64,000 bases of DNA from Diogma glabrata. Lineage: Eukaryota; Arthropoda; Insecta; Diptera; Cylindrotomidae. Made by a program: the position numbers and the translations under genes. Shown here in pieces: positions 1 through 9,968 of the stretch. The notes beneath the pieces are model-generated. The model made no database searches. It had not been told where the DNA came from and saw only the letters and a program-made list of their open reading frames with translations. The stretch lies in assembly GCA_963693315.1 (NCBI GenBank), contig OY856187.1, forward strand, positions 115,274,437-115,338,436. The letters run 5' to 3'. How positions within the stretch are numbered: position 1 is the first letter of the stretch; every line of letters begins with the position of its first letter.

Positions 1-430
1 AGAGACACGGACATTTTTAAGGAAATGAGCCGAATGAAGCTTTATCCGTTTGGCACCCACCACGGAAAAATCCGTAACTCTAATTGCAACTATAGAGACA
101 CGGACATTTTTAAAGAAATGAGCCGAATGAAGCTTTATCCGTTTGGCACCCACCACGGAAAAATCCGTAACTCAACCATAGAGACACGGACATTTTTAAA
201 GAAATGAGCCGAATGAAGCTTTATCCGTTTGGCACCCACCACGGAAAAATCCGTAACTCTAATTTCAACCATAGAGACACGGATATTTTAAAAGAAAGGA
301 ACCGAATGAAGCTTTATCCGTGTCTCTAATATCAGCCGTGAATATTACAATAATAAGCCTTAACTCACGGATGAATACTGTCCACGGATAAATACCATCC
401 ACGGACAAATATCATCCACGGACAAATACC
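1..430. repeat. Tandem repeat array with CACGGA/TCCGTG palindromes
   Basis: About four copies of a roughly 90-bp unit, each with an 'agagacacgg' start, 'gaagctttatccgtttggca' and 'caccacggaaaaatccgtaa'; the last copy is diverged and trails into short CACGGA motifs. The window begins inside the array. A related array in the opposite orientation lies at 12.08-12.40 kb. The 60-aa open frame here is made of the repeat and is not a gene. Confidence 0.85.
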
Positions 431-685
431 ACCTACAGATAAAATCTGACATATATGCCATTTCTAATCCCATATATTTTTTTCATTCATTTAGAACGAA
501 TTATACAAAAAATTTATTAATCAATAATTTGATTGTAAGAATAACCTTATAGTAATAAAGAATTGATGATACTGCTATGAGTATATCTCGTAATTTATTC
601 TCTTACTCTTATTTTAAGCTTGCTGATAGTGCACCACGTTACACGAGTGACTAATATCCGTGGCAATTGGACACGGATGATTAAA

Positions 686-756
686 AATTCAAAATTTGAA
701 TTGAAAAATTCAAAATTTGAATTGAAAAGTTCAAAATTTGAATTGAAAATTTCAAA
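686..756. repeat. Short tandem repeat, about 21-bp unit
   Basis: Three to four copies of an AT-only unit alternating 'ttgaaaaattc' and 'aaaatttgaa'. No function is suggested. Confidence 0.7.
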
Positions 757-2388
757 TATATGTTTACTATCAATAATAATTTAGCAACAACATTATATTT
801 TTCCTAAAAATAAAATAAAATAAAATAGATAAAAAAAATTGTTCATAAATGATTCAGGTAAAAAATTAAGTTTTAACGCTATTATGAAGCACAAGCATAA
901 AAAAAAGTAAAATGATAAATAAATTCTTTTTTATTCGCCTACATATTAAAGTGTTACTTTATTACTGTGGTTTGCGGCTTTAAACTATCACTTTTCAACT
1001 ATTTATTTTATTGTCATAGCTACGTCCAAAAAAGTAAAAAGCATTTGTATTTGTTTATATTCTATGAGAAATAAAAATTTTTCTCAAAGCAACCCTTAAA
1101 TTCAAAATTTCATTATCCAATTAAAATAGTTGTTATCATTTGTTGTCATAGCTACACAATAATTTGGAAAAAATAATAAATATTTTGTCAAAGGTAACTT
1201 GTTCCACGTATTTTGATTTTAAAATTTATGAAAATTTATAATTTTAATTTAGAATAAACAAATTTTCTTAAAATATTTTGCTTGCGGCGAATAAAAAATA
1301 GTAAACTCCACATCCGTCCAAAATCTTTAGCTTTACGTCCTAGCATCATAATGTACTATTAAGAAAATAGTTTTTCATTTTGACACTTACGTTACTTTGG
1401 AATGTGTTTAACGGTTATTTAAAATTGTTTACAATTAAAAAGTAATGTAAGATAAAATATCTTTTCAGTATCATAAATTTCGATAGAAATTGGCGAGTTT
1501 TTTAATACAACAAAAAAATTACTCAAAAAAAAAAACTCAAAATAAAATTTTGACGAGCACTTATCTTACAGCTAGCCATGAAAAAATCCAATTTCGAATT
1601 CCTTTATTTCACCATTGTAATAATATTATAGTCATTATATGGCTCAAAGCATATAAATATTCTTTAAATCTGAAATTGTAACATATTTTAAAACTAAAAA
1701 ACTGAAAAAAACAACGAAAAACAGAAATAATTTAATATTTATGGAATGCGATTTTATTTTCACTTAAAATTCGCCGTAGTTACATAATTTTTAATAGAGA
1801 TGGCATTGATTTCCTTTTTTCGAAATACATTTTACATTCCTACTTTCCGAAACTACCTTTCCTATTTGAAAATTTTGACAGCTAATTTGTATTTTGAAAA
1901 CATTCATAAATATTATTTCTTCCAAATCAAGGTTGCTTTTGTTATTTTTAATATAATTATTATCTTATATTACTACAGTTAACTGAAAAGAAAAAGTTAA
2001 GTTAAACTTAAATGATTAATAATTATTAATTATTAAACTTATTTGATTAATAATTGTATCGTATCGTATAATTGTATAGTATCAAGTATGTGTGGAATTA
2101 TGTTTTATTTTCTAGTTTGTAACAAGTGCGACGTATTTCTTCAAATTAATAGTGAATTAGCAAACTCTAATAAGCTACCATCTGTTAAAAATTATATTTT
2201 GTGACTGGAATTCCAACTTTAGCTTTATTAGAACGTTTGCTTAAGTTTTGTTTATTTAAAAGATCAGTAGATTTATAATATCACGGTCTGTACAACATCT
2301 ACTCTCCGAAACACACATACTAGATATTAGATAACAATAATAAGTGTGTAACTTGTTAATTATATTTAATTTCACTTTTTCTTTTTAG
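757..2388. other. AT-rich stretch without recognisable gene
   Basis: Strongly AT-rich with homopolymer runs. The open frames at 1490-1681 and 1800-1982 have low-complexity composition and match no family I know. The stretch ends in a pyrimidine-rich tract and AG that look like an intron 3' splice site just before the epimerase relic. Confidence 0.6.
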
Positions 2389-2892
2389 TTATTTTAATTA
2401 TGACCGTTGAACCCGGTTTTGGTGGTCAAAAATTTATGAGTGAAACTCATATGAGTATCGAACCCAGATCAGTGGATAGAACCAATGGCCGATGCTGGTG
2501 TTGATCAATATACTTTTCATGTTGAACCGGTTCAAACAATTGTTGCAGAAGTTTCAAGGAAAGTTAAAGACGCTGGAATGAAGGTTTTAGCTTTAAAACC
2601 ATGCACTCCGGTTGAGCTTGTGAAAAAGTACATTCCCTTAGCTGATATGATTTTAATTATGACCGTTGAACCCGGCTTCGGGGGTCAAAATTTATGAGTG
2701 ATATTATGCCAAAAGTGGAATGGCCACGTTAAAATTACCCCAACATCAGATATAGAGGTTGATGGAGGAGTTGGACCAGAAACAATTAATGAGTGTGCTA
2801 AAGCTGGAGCAAATATGATTGTTGCTGGTACAGCAATTATTCGGGCTACTAATCAAAAAGATGTAATATCACTTTTAAAAATTCTTCAGTAG
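2389..2892 (+). pseudogene. Ribulose-phosphate 3-epimerase relic
   Basis: The translation matches the C-terminal two thirds of ribulose-phosphate 3-epimerase, the pentose-phosphate enzyme that interconverts ribulose 5-phosphate and xylulose 5-phosphate. Visible signatures are NPDQWIEPMADAG, YTFHVEP, IMTVEPGFGGQ (phosphate-binding loop), DIEVDGGVGPETI and AGANMIVAGTAII, ending in a natural stop after SLLKILQ. It is broken: a frameshift near 2452, a lost A in the A-run after GGQ (about 2690), and an extra base near 2745. A segment encoding MTVEPGFGGQKF also occurs upstream (2400-2440), out of order, directly after a good 3' splice-site-like sequence (AG at 2387-2388). This suggests a partial exon duplication rather than a clean processed copy. 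The N-terminal third is absent. Confidence 0.85.
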
Positions 2893-2954
2893 TTTACACT
2901 GGTAGTCTCATAAATATGTTATTGTTCCTAATTTTAAGATGATTTGTTAACTTG

Positions 2955-3530
2955 GGCTGGATATGAATTTAGATATGGATATGGATATAAATATGGATGT
3001 GGATGTGGATATAGATGAAGATATAGATATGGATATGGATGAGGATATGGATTGGACTTCGTATGGATATGACATGGACATGAATTGGATATGGATTGGA
3101 TATGTATTAAATACAGATTGGATATTTATTTGATATGGGTTGAATATGGGATTGTATATGGATTGGATATGGATTGGCTATAGATTGGGTATGAATTGGA
3201 TATGGATTGGATATGAATTGAGTATGAATTGAATATGGATTGGAGATCTATTGGATATGGATTGGATATGGATTGGATATGGATTAGATATGGATTGAAT
3301 ATGGAATGGATATGTATTGGATATGAATTGGATATGGATTAGATATGGATTGGATATAGATTGGGTATGAATTGGATATGGATTGGATATGGATTGAATA
3401 TGGATTGGATATGAATTGAATATGGATTGGATATGGATTGGATATGCATTGGATATGGATTAGATATGGAATGGATGTGGATTGGATAATAATTGAAAAG
3501 GGATTAGTAATGGATTAAAAATTGGATATT
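2955..3530. repeat. Minisatellite, GGATATGGATT-type 12-bp unit
   Basis: Roughly 45 degenerate copies of a 12-bp unit (ggatatggattg with a/g variants). It begins shortly after the epimerase relic. Reading through it gives only a repetitive peptide without start or domain. Confidence 0.9.
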
Positions 3531-3576
3531 GATGTTATATTTTTTTTATATAGACCAACAAAAACAAATGTTATCA

Positions 3577-3880
3577 ACGGAAAAAACATTAAAAATGTAA
3601 ATTCAGCAGTTTTTTTTAAGATGTTTAATACACAATGTACGAAAACAAAACAAACAAAAAGAAATGATATCTTAGCGGAAAAAAACATCAAAAATGTAAA
3701 TACAGCAGTTTTTTAGAGAGATTAGGTACACAACGTAAAAAAACAAATAAAAAGCAATGACATCTTATCACACGCACGCATTTCAGCGGTAAGAACGTCA
3801 AAGGAACCAAATCAGGAGTTTGTTTTTAGGGTTTAATACACAACATAAAAGTACCAAACCAAAGAAATGATACATTTTGA
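3577..3880. repeat. Degenerate tandem repeat, about 100-bp unit, three copies
   Basis: Three diverged copies beginning 'cggaaaaaacat', 'cggaaaaaaacat' and 'cggtaagaacgt' (near 3577, 3676 and 3787). Each continues with a poly-T stretch, 'taatacacaa' or 'taggtacacaa', and 'gaaatgata' or 'caatgacat'. The third copy lies inside the left arm of the foldback element. Confidence 0.65.
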
Positions 3881-4572
3881 TAAGCAAATTGGATACTGCG
3901 ACAATAAAAACATTTCATGTAACTATTCAAGCTAAAATTTTCAATAAACATACCAAGCTACAAAAATGTATGTACATTTTATGAACTAATACTTAAAAAT
4001 AAAAAATATATAAACAAATAGTCCCGATGGTCGACACAATTAAGTTTACAAAGTATAAATTTATTTTTCTTCGAATTCTAAAAGTGTAAGGGATCTTTTG
4101 TCATTAAACGCCCATAATTAGGCCTTTTAAAAATAAGATACTGTGTACCTTCAAAGAGTTTTCGCGTTTGGCTTGTACTTCTCTCGTTTCAGATTAAGTT
4201 TCAAATAATGCATTGTGCATTTAGAATTCGAAGAAAAATAAATTTATACTTTGTAAACTTAATTGTGTCGACCATCGGGACTATTTGTTTACATATTTTT
4301 TATTTTTAAGTTTTAGTTCATAAAATGTACATACATTTTTGTAGCTTGGTATGTTTATTGAAAATTTTAGCTTGAATAGTTACATGAAATGTTTTTATTC
4401 TCGCAGTATCCAATTTGCTTATCAAAATGTATCATTTCTTTGGTTTGGTACTTTTATATTGTGTATTAAACCCTAAAAACAAACTCCTGATTTGGTTCCT
4501 TTGACGTTCTTACCGCTGAAATGTGCGTGTGATAAGATATCATTGCTTTTTATTTGTTTTTTTACGTTGTGT
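3728..4572. mobile_element. Foldback element (355-bp inverted arms)
   Basis: The left arm (3728-4082) is the near-perfect reverse complement of the right arm (4220-4572), separated by a 137-bp loop. The inner end is marked by 'cgaattctaaa' against 'tttagaattcg' and the outer end by 'acacaacgtaaa' against 'tttacgttgtgt'. No coding sequence is present. This is the structure of a non-autonomous foldback transposon or an inverted duplication. I see no clear target-site duplication. Confidence 0.85.
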
Positions 4573-4870
4573 TTTAATTTAGCGCCAATTGTATCTTTTA
4601 GTATTCGTATTTATCGCTGTAAAAAAAAATTTTTTTTTAAATATTTTAATTATTCTCAGGTTGTTTTATAAAATCAATTTCGATTAATCTTCTATATAAG
4701 GCTCTTTAATAACAATTTTAAGCACATTTTAGACAAAAAAAATTTTTTTTGCTAAATTTTATAAGTCTAGAGTTATGCTGCGCGTGCAAGCGCGCGCGTT
4801 GCATGTCTGTCCAAAAAAATAAATTTATTTAGTGTACAGCATATGTTGGTGATAGTAAGAAATAGTAGAT

Positions 4871-4980
4871 TGTATTACTAGTGCGAATGCGTTTTCTAAA
4901 CAAGAGTTAGTTTGCCGCACGACCGCAGGGAGTGCGGCAAATAACTCGCGTTTGGAAAACGCATTCGCACTAGTAATACA
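4871..4980. repeat. 110-bp palindrome (MITE-like)
   Basis: It starts TGTATTACTAGTGCGAATGC and ends with the reverse complement, and the centre 'gccgcac ... gtgcggc' also pairs, so nearly the whole segment forms one hairpin. It is much more GC-rich than its surroundings. A small non-autonomous element is the best guess. Confidence 0.75.
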
Positions 4981-5688
4981 CATTTTTTTTGTAACAAGTG
5001 GGTAAAATTTATAAATATTTATTTAATTGTTCATTTAATCATTTATTTAACAAAGTTATAAGTTATTTAAGCTTTTTAAATAATTAAAGTGCGCCATCTT
5101 CGTTGTAATAGTTGTAAATTATACTAGCTCGAAAATATATACATAAGAATCCAACTAAAACAACACATAGGAATCCAATAAGAGCTGTCAAAATTGTAAA
5201 CTTTGAAAACCTAAATAAATTGTTTTTTCTTGTAATTCAAATGATGCAATGTGTTTAAGTTGTTTTTACTATATGGTAAGTTATTTAAATTATTATTTTG
5301 ATATTTTAGTGCTATAAAAATATTATATATAGATAGATATATGGATAGATTTAACTACAAATCTCACATGCAGGCGGCGTTACGGTCCAGGCTTACAAAA
5401 TATTTTGTGGTCATATATGCGGAAAAGTAGTTTTTTCTTGTATTTTATTCTAGTACAAAATTGAAAATTTTTTACGCATGTGTTACAAAAAGGTATATTG
5501 TTGTTTAAATTAGATATATTTTTATGTTTTCGACCAATCACGTTACGAATAGTTTGCTCCACATATATTTTCATATTTTTCATCTAAATTATACTTGAGG
5601 ATTTTTAAAAAAAATTCCATTCTGCCATCATCAACCCTATTTTGTCAAAAATTATAAATTTTGATTATTTTTCGAATTCACTAATTAA
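4981..5688. other. No recognisable gene
   Basis: AT-rich. The open frame at 5380-5583 (minus) contains a CxxC but no domain I can identify. Confidence 0.5.
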
Positions 5689-5890
5689 TTTTACTATAAG
5701 CTACGGAAATTCTTGAATATAAAAATAATCCACGGAAATATGTATCTGTAAAAAATGTATATCCGTAACTGGAAGAATCAGAAATTCTTGAACGTAAATA
5801 CAAGCCACGCATTACCGTAGCTAGAAAGGATAGATATTTGTAACTTTGAGCAATAGATTTCCTTAACTGTAAACACCAGTCATAGGTTTC
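5689..5890. repeat. Degraded copy of the CACGGA-palindrome repeat family
   Basis: Repeated 'acggaaat', 'atccgtaact', 'cttgaacgtaaatacaagcc' motifs. The last is the reverse complement of sequence at about 12.07-12.09 kb, so this copy is inverted relative to the array at 11.9-12.4 kb. The 97-aa minus-strand frame across it is a by-product of the repeat. Confidence 0.65.
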
Positions 5891-6289
5891 TTTAGTTGTT
5901 ATTTTTGCAATGAAATTTAATATTATAATAATAATAACAACCGCGTAGTATCTGAAGGTCTGTTTTATGGCCAAGGATATCTGACAACTTAGTTTATTTA
6001 AACAACATTAACAGACCAAGTGTCTTGTTGCACTGAACATCGGTAGTTTAATGCGTATTTATACAGAATGGGTTTGATAAATAGTCATATTATAAGTACT
6101 GTTAGTTCACGATGCTGAGAATACTTTTTTAAGTACCAGTGTTAGACAGTAGGGAGATCGAAGGCTTTTAATTTCTTTGATGACCCGCTGATAGTGGATA
6201 ATATCATAACCGGAATGCCAAACTCCAAAGAGAAGTAGAACGCTGTCACACTACTAGCTGAAAAAGTCATAACTAAAAGACGTGACTAG

Positions 6290-6347
6290 GGCCAAAAAAT
6301 GAGTAAAAGGCGCTGGACATACAACTTATGCAAATTGGAGATCGATG
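6290..6347 (+). pseudogene. 5' part of PHD-finger relic interrupted by LTR element
   Basis: Reads in frame toward CKLEIDEE, which resumes after the LTR element at 8179 onward. See the entry for the 3' part. Confidence 0.4.
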
Positions 6348-6532
6348 TGTTGTGTTGTAGAATTAAGAATAAATAGACTTTATATATTGATGGTTCAATC
6401 AGTAATGTTTTATTCTATCTTTCATTATACATGATAAAACTCATTTATGAGTACAGTTAATTATAAGAGATAAGAGAGAGAGATTTTTATTCCTATAGTC
6501 ATTCCCGTACAGGTTTATTTACATATACCACA
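6348..6532 (-). repeat. 3' LTR of compact element
   Basis: 185 bp, read on the minus strand starting TGTGGTATATG and ending CACAACA. It differs from the other LTR only at the T/G within the 'gagagagat' region. Confidence 0.92.
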
Positions 6533-6543
6533 TCTCTTCCCTC
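6533..6543 (-). promoter_or_regulatory. Polypurine tract
   Basis: On the minus strand this reads GAGGGAAGAGA, directly between the TAA of the protease frame and the 3' LTR. This is the expected place and composition for the plus-strand primer. Confidence 0.75.
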
Positions 6544-7194
6544 TTAGATCAAAATTACCCTGGAAACATTTGGAAATTTTGTTTTTAAATCTTCGATCGA
6601 CATTGATTTTGAAACTTCAACTTTCTCAATATTTGAACGTGATGTAAGAGAGTATCCCCCCTCGTTTTTCCAATTTGGATAAATTACATCCAACCAATTT
6701 CGACCGAGTAACGGTACCTCTAAGTTTTCTGATTTTGAAATTACAAGCTCAAATTTAACTTCAAATGTACTTACATTTACTTCTATACTTCCAATTAAAT
6801 TCATGGAATGTCCCGATGCACTTTTTAGTTTACGGTTCGTTTCGGTTAGCGGCAAATGTTTAAAATACTTTTCGTATACCTGTTGTTCAAGAATGGTAAC
6901 TGAAGCACCAGGATCAACCTCAAATTTTATATTGATACCTTCCACTAAAATAAAAATAAACAAAGGATTATTAACTATATTTAAACAATTTATGGATGAT
7001 ACGTTATGAAGATGATTTCCTTGTTTATATGAACTAGTTTGTCTGCATACAGCCGCTATGTGACCTCGTCTACCACAGGTGAAACAAATCCAATTTATAA
7101 CCTTACATTCATCTACTCTACGATGTTTCAATCCACACCTATTACATATGAAACCATTTTGCATTTGATTTGAACTATAATTCCGTTCCTGCAT
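6544..7194 (-). CDS. Nucleocapsid-protease frame of compact LTR element
   Basis: About 216 codons from the first ATG; the frame is open a little further upstream. Two zinc knuckles, CNRCGLKHRRVDEC and CFTCGRRGHIAAVC (both CX2CX4HX4C), lie near residues 18-50. They are followed by a retropepsin-like domain with DPGASVTIL around residues 93-101 and LLGRNWL near residue 163. The usual active-site triad is D-S/T-G; here the middle residue is proline, so activity is doubtful. The frame is -1 relative to the upstream Gag frame and overlaps it, so Gag-PR fusion would need a -1 shift. I see no canonical slippery heptamer at the overlap. It ends just before the PPT, where RT would normally follow. Confidence 0.85.
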   Translation of the reverse strand: MQERNYSSNQMQNGFICNRCGLKHRRVDECKVINWICFTCGRRGHIAAVCRQTSSYKQGNHLHNVSSINCLNIVNNPLFIFILVEGINIKFEVDPGASVTILEQQVYEKYFKHLPLTETNRKLKSASGHSMNLIGSIEVNVSTFEVKFELVISKSENLEVPLLGRNWLDVIYPNWKNEGGYSLTSRSNIEKVEVSKSMSIEDLKTKFPNVSRVILI

Positions 7195-7865
7195 TCCCCT
7201 TTGAAATCCAATGACGGATAATTAGGTCGACTTTCATAACTTCTCCGTTGAAATCCCATTGCTGAACTCTGAGGTCCACTTTCTTTCTCATTTAGTTGTA
7301 ATTTTTGTATCTGGTCGGCAAACTCCGTTACTTCTTGTGCTGGTTGTGAATGTTTTATTACTTTTAAATTTTGTTGTGTTAGAGCATCGTTTACAGCTAT
7401 CTCTCTTGCTTTGTCCCACTTCAAATCCGGTTCATTCAATAATTTTGCCCTCAATCCATCGTTTAAAATACCACACACCAACCTATCACGTAATGCCTCT
7501 TCAAGAAAATTACTAAAATTGCATGTTTTTGCTATACTTTTAATTTCAATTATAAATTCACTAAGTGATTCTCCAACACGTTGATTACGTGAATAAAACT
7601 TGTATCTCTCAGCTGTTTCATTAATTTTTGGAGCAAAATGTGCAGACAATGTGTTCACTAAAACTTTATACGTCTGTTCAACAGGTGACTTTGGTGCCAA
7701 AAGCGATGATAATATTTCATAAGTTGTTGGTCCCATGAGGGTAATCAACATGGCTACTTTCTTCCCTTCTATATTGTTGACAACAAAAAATTGCTCACAT
7801 CGTTGAATCCATAGATTAAAATTTTCACCTGGAACAAACGGCTCTAAAGCTCCAAAAAAACTCAT
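7128..7865 (-). CDS. Gag capsid protein of compact LTR element
   Basis: 245 codons, starting MSFFGALEPFVPGENF, with capsid-like features: W at the 'NLWIQRCEQFF' helix, 'ERYKFYSRNQRVGESLSEFI' and 'LRDRLVCGI'. Both of the last two are typical of Ty3/gypsy Gag. Assembles the particle that packages element RNA. The frame stays open into the start of the nucleocapsid region, which is read in the next frame. The ATG follows a leader of about 130 bases after the LTR. Confidence 0.85.
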   Translation of the reverse strand: MSFFGALEPFVPGENFNLWIQRCEQFFVVNNIEGKKVAMLITLMGPTTYEILSSLLAPKSPVEQTYKVLVNTLSAHFAPKINETAERYKFYSRNQRVGESLSEFIIEIKSIAKTCNFSNFLEEALRDRLVCGILNDGLRAKLLNEPDLKWDKAREIAVNDALTQQNLKVIKHSQPAQEVTEFADQIQKLQLNEKESGPQSSAMGFQRRSYESRPNYPSLDFKGECRNGIIVQIKCKMVSYVIGVD

Positions 7866-7973
7866 TCTATAATCACTTCACTTATACTTTATCTTCAAAT
7901 TGTAATTATAACTTTCACTTTTCTTTCATAAACGTTTCACAAATGCTGTTTTCTTTTTAATATACGTGTGAAC

Positions 7974-7993
7974 TTACCGCCTCGTCGCCATAT
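7974..7993 (-). promoter_or_regulatory. Primer-binding site of compact LTR element
   Basis: Immediately inside the 5' LTR, after about three bases, the minus strand reads TGGCGACGAGGCGGTAAG. TGG at this point is expected for pairing with a tRNA 3' CCA end. I cannot name the tRNA. Confidence 0.55.
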
Positions 7994-8178
7994 TGTTGTG
8001 TTGTAGAATTAAGAATAAATAGACTTTATATATTGATGGTTCAATCAGTAATGTTTTATTCTATCTTTCATTATACATGATAAAACTCATTTATGAGTAC
8101 AGTTAATTATAAGAGATAAGAGAGAGAGATGTTTATTCCTATAGTCATTCCCGTACAGGTTTATTTACATATACCACA
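7994..8178 (-). repeat. 5' LTR of compact element
   Basis: 185 bp, identical to the other LTR apart from one base. Confidence 0.92.
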
Positions 8179-8290
8179 CGATGAAGAAATCAGCAGTATA
8201 ATATGTGATGCATGCTGATGGTTCTACTTTGAATGCATAAAAGTTTGTCACCTACCAAAAAAATGAAGAAATGGCTGTATTACGAATGCA
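8179..8290 (+). pseudogene. PHD-finger relic, 3' part
   Basis: Joined across the LTR insertion, the plus strand reads DEEISSIICDAC, a stop, WFYFECIKV, then after a frameshift KKWLYYECK. This is the second half of a PHD finger: CxxC, W-F-x-x-x-C, and W-x-x-x-x-C at the end. PHD fingers bind histone tails; they also occur at the C-terminus of some insect transposon proteins. Stops and a frameshift show it was already dead or died independently of the LTR insertion. Confidence 0.55.
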
Positions 8291-8640
8291 AATAATTACG
8301 TCAGTTTTTTTAAATATTTATAATTTTATTTATAATTAATAATAATTATAATTATAATAATAATAAACATTTTTAATTTTAGGATTATTATAATATTATT
8401 AATTATAGAATTAATAATTTATTGTATTTATTGTAATTTATAATTTTATATTATATATATATATTGTATAGAAGCGGAAGACACTGCTTGGCGAAACATG
8501 ATAATAATAAAATATTTAATAATAATATTAAATTTTAACAAACTCCTTGTTTAGTTCGCACAAAATTATTTTATTTTATTTATTAATATTTATTTATAAA
8601 ATTATTAATAAAATACCTCGATTAATTTCGGTTTATACAA
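8291..8640. other. AT-rich spacer, no gene
   Basis: Low-complexity taat/ataat sequence. Nothing recognisable. Confidence 0.5.
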
Positions 8641-8828
8641 CCATTTTCAAGAGGCATAAAAATATTATATAATTATTTTTTTTTCTTTATCTCCATTTAG
8701 AAGCATAGGACGTCTACTAGACTGGACCATCTGACTATGTTGGGGGCAATCGCTTTCAGTTCACCCCATGTCTTGCCAATTTGTTTTGCTTCAGCTAGCA
8801 TCGTTTTCTTCCACGTCATGGGTGGTCT

Positions 8829-9416
8829 TCAAACTCCCCTTTTACCTAGTGGATTCCACTCTAGGGACATCCTTGTTATGTCTTCAGGTGATTTCCTCAG
8901 TTTATGTCGTATCCATCTCCATCTCCTTTGTTTTATCTTGATCTCAATGTCTATAGATAATAGAAGTTCCTGGTTACTGATGGTGTTCGGCCAGAAGCAT
9001 TTGATCTGTCTTCTCAGGCATTTGTTCACAAACACCTGTAGTTGATTTGTGATCTTTCTTGTATTTTGCCACGTTTCACACCCATACAGCAGTACTGACT
9101 TGACACATGCATGGAACATTCGTAGCTTTGTCTTTCTTGACAGGACGGATGCATTCCAGATCTTGTGAAGCATATTGAACGTATTTCTAGCTTTGTTAAT
9201 ACGCTGACTGATATCTTCTTCAGTCCCGCCTGTTTTTGCTACAGTACCACCAAGGTACACAAATTTGTCGATTTCATCCACTTGTGTTTTGTTGATGGTA
9301 ATTGGTGTTATCGTTTTGGTGTTCAATCTCATAGTCTTTGTTTTTCTGATATTAATGTGGAGATCAACTTCATGTGCAAGGGTTGATAGCTTCTGTATTT
9401 TCTGCTGCATGTCCAA
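8829..9416 (-). pseudogene. LINE reverse transcriptase, thumb and C-terminal part
   Basis: 195-codon open segment. It starts just after the YADDICLL catalytic box, which is readable from about 9465 to 9440, and includes the conserved FVYLGGTVAKTGGTEEDI, INKARNTFNML, LLYGCETW, LRRQIKCFWP and EWNPLGKRGV blocks. It ends at a stop replacing a residue in the usual 'KRGRP' arm; homologous sequence continues to about 8700. It follows the RT core in the same element. Confidence 0.8.
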
Positions 9417-9719
9417 ATGTGTGTGTGTAAGAAGACAGATGTCATCTGCGTAGTCTAGATCATTGAGCCGTTTTGTTGTGTTCCATTGGATTCCATTTGG
9501 ACTTTCATCATCGAGTTTTCACATGATACTATCTTGTACTATTAGGAACAGTAGCGGGGATAGTACACAGCCTTGTCTCACTCCTCGGTGGTTGTAGTAT
9601 TTATCACTTTGCTGTCCTTTGTATTGTATTCTGTTTCCAGCATCCCGATACATTTCTTTGATTAGATCAACTATTTTCTTCGGGACGCCCATTTCACAAA
9701 GTGTCTTCCATATCGCGCT

Positions 9720-9968
9720 TCAGTTGATTGAGTCGAAGGCGCGTTCGAAATCCAGGAAGAGGAGATACAGTGGTGAGTTCCATTCGTTTGATTGCTCTAT
9801 GATGATACGGGTTGTGTTGATATGATCAGCACAGCTTTTTCCTGTTCTAAAGCCGGCTTGTTCATTTCTTAGTTTCATGTTGATTGATGGAGATATTCTT
9901 TCGAGAATGATCATCGCTAGTATTTTCATTATTGTGTTGAGCAGAGATACACCTCTCCAATTTTGCAT
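9720..9968 (-). pseudogene. LINE reverse transcriptase, palm part
   Basis: Contains NWRGVSLLNTIMKIL, NEQAGFRTGKSCADHI and FLDFERAFDSIN (RT motifs around the first catalytic Asp). A stop at 9720 interrupts the palm. Downstream to about 9465 the sequence still reads GVRQGCVLSPLLF and then the YADD box, with one further stop. Confidence 0.8.

Larger units (their letters stand above)
6348..8178 (-). mobile_element. Compact LTR retrotransposon, Gag + protease only
   Basis: Two 185-bp LTRs (6348-6532 and 7994-8178) begin TG and end CA on both ends and differ at one base that I can see. They are flanked by a perfect 5-bp target duplication, CGATG (6343-6347 and 8179-8183). On the minus strand the order is LTR, PBS, gag, nucleocapsid-protease, PPT, LTR. 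There is no reverse transcriptase, RNase H or integrase, so the element is non-autonomous. Near-identical LTRs point to a recent insertion. The Gag and zinc-knuckle style suggests Ty3/gypsy-like origin. Confidence 0.92.

Noticed and set aside
5681..5974. 97-aa minus-strand frame
   Set aside because: Composed of degraded CACGGA repeat units; no domain.
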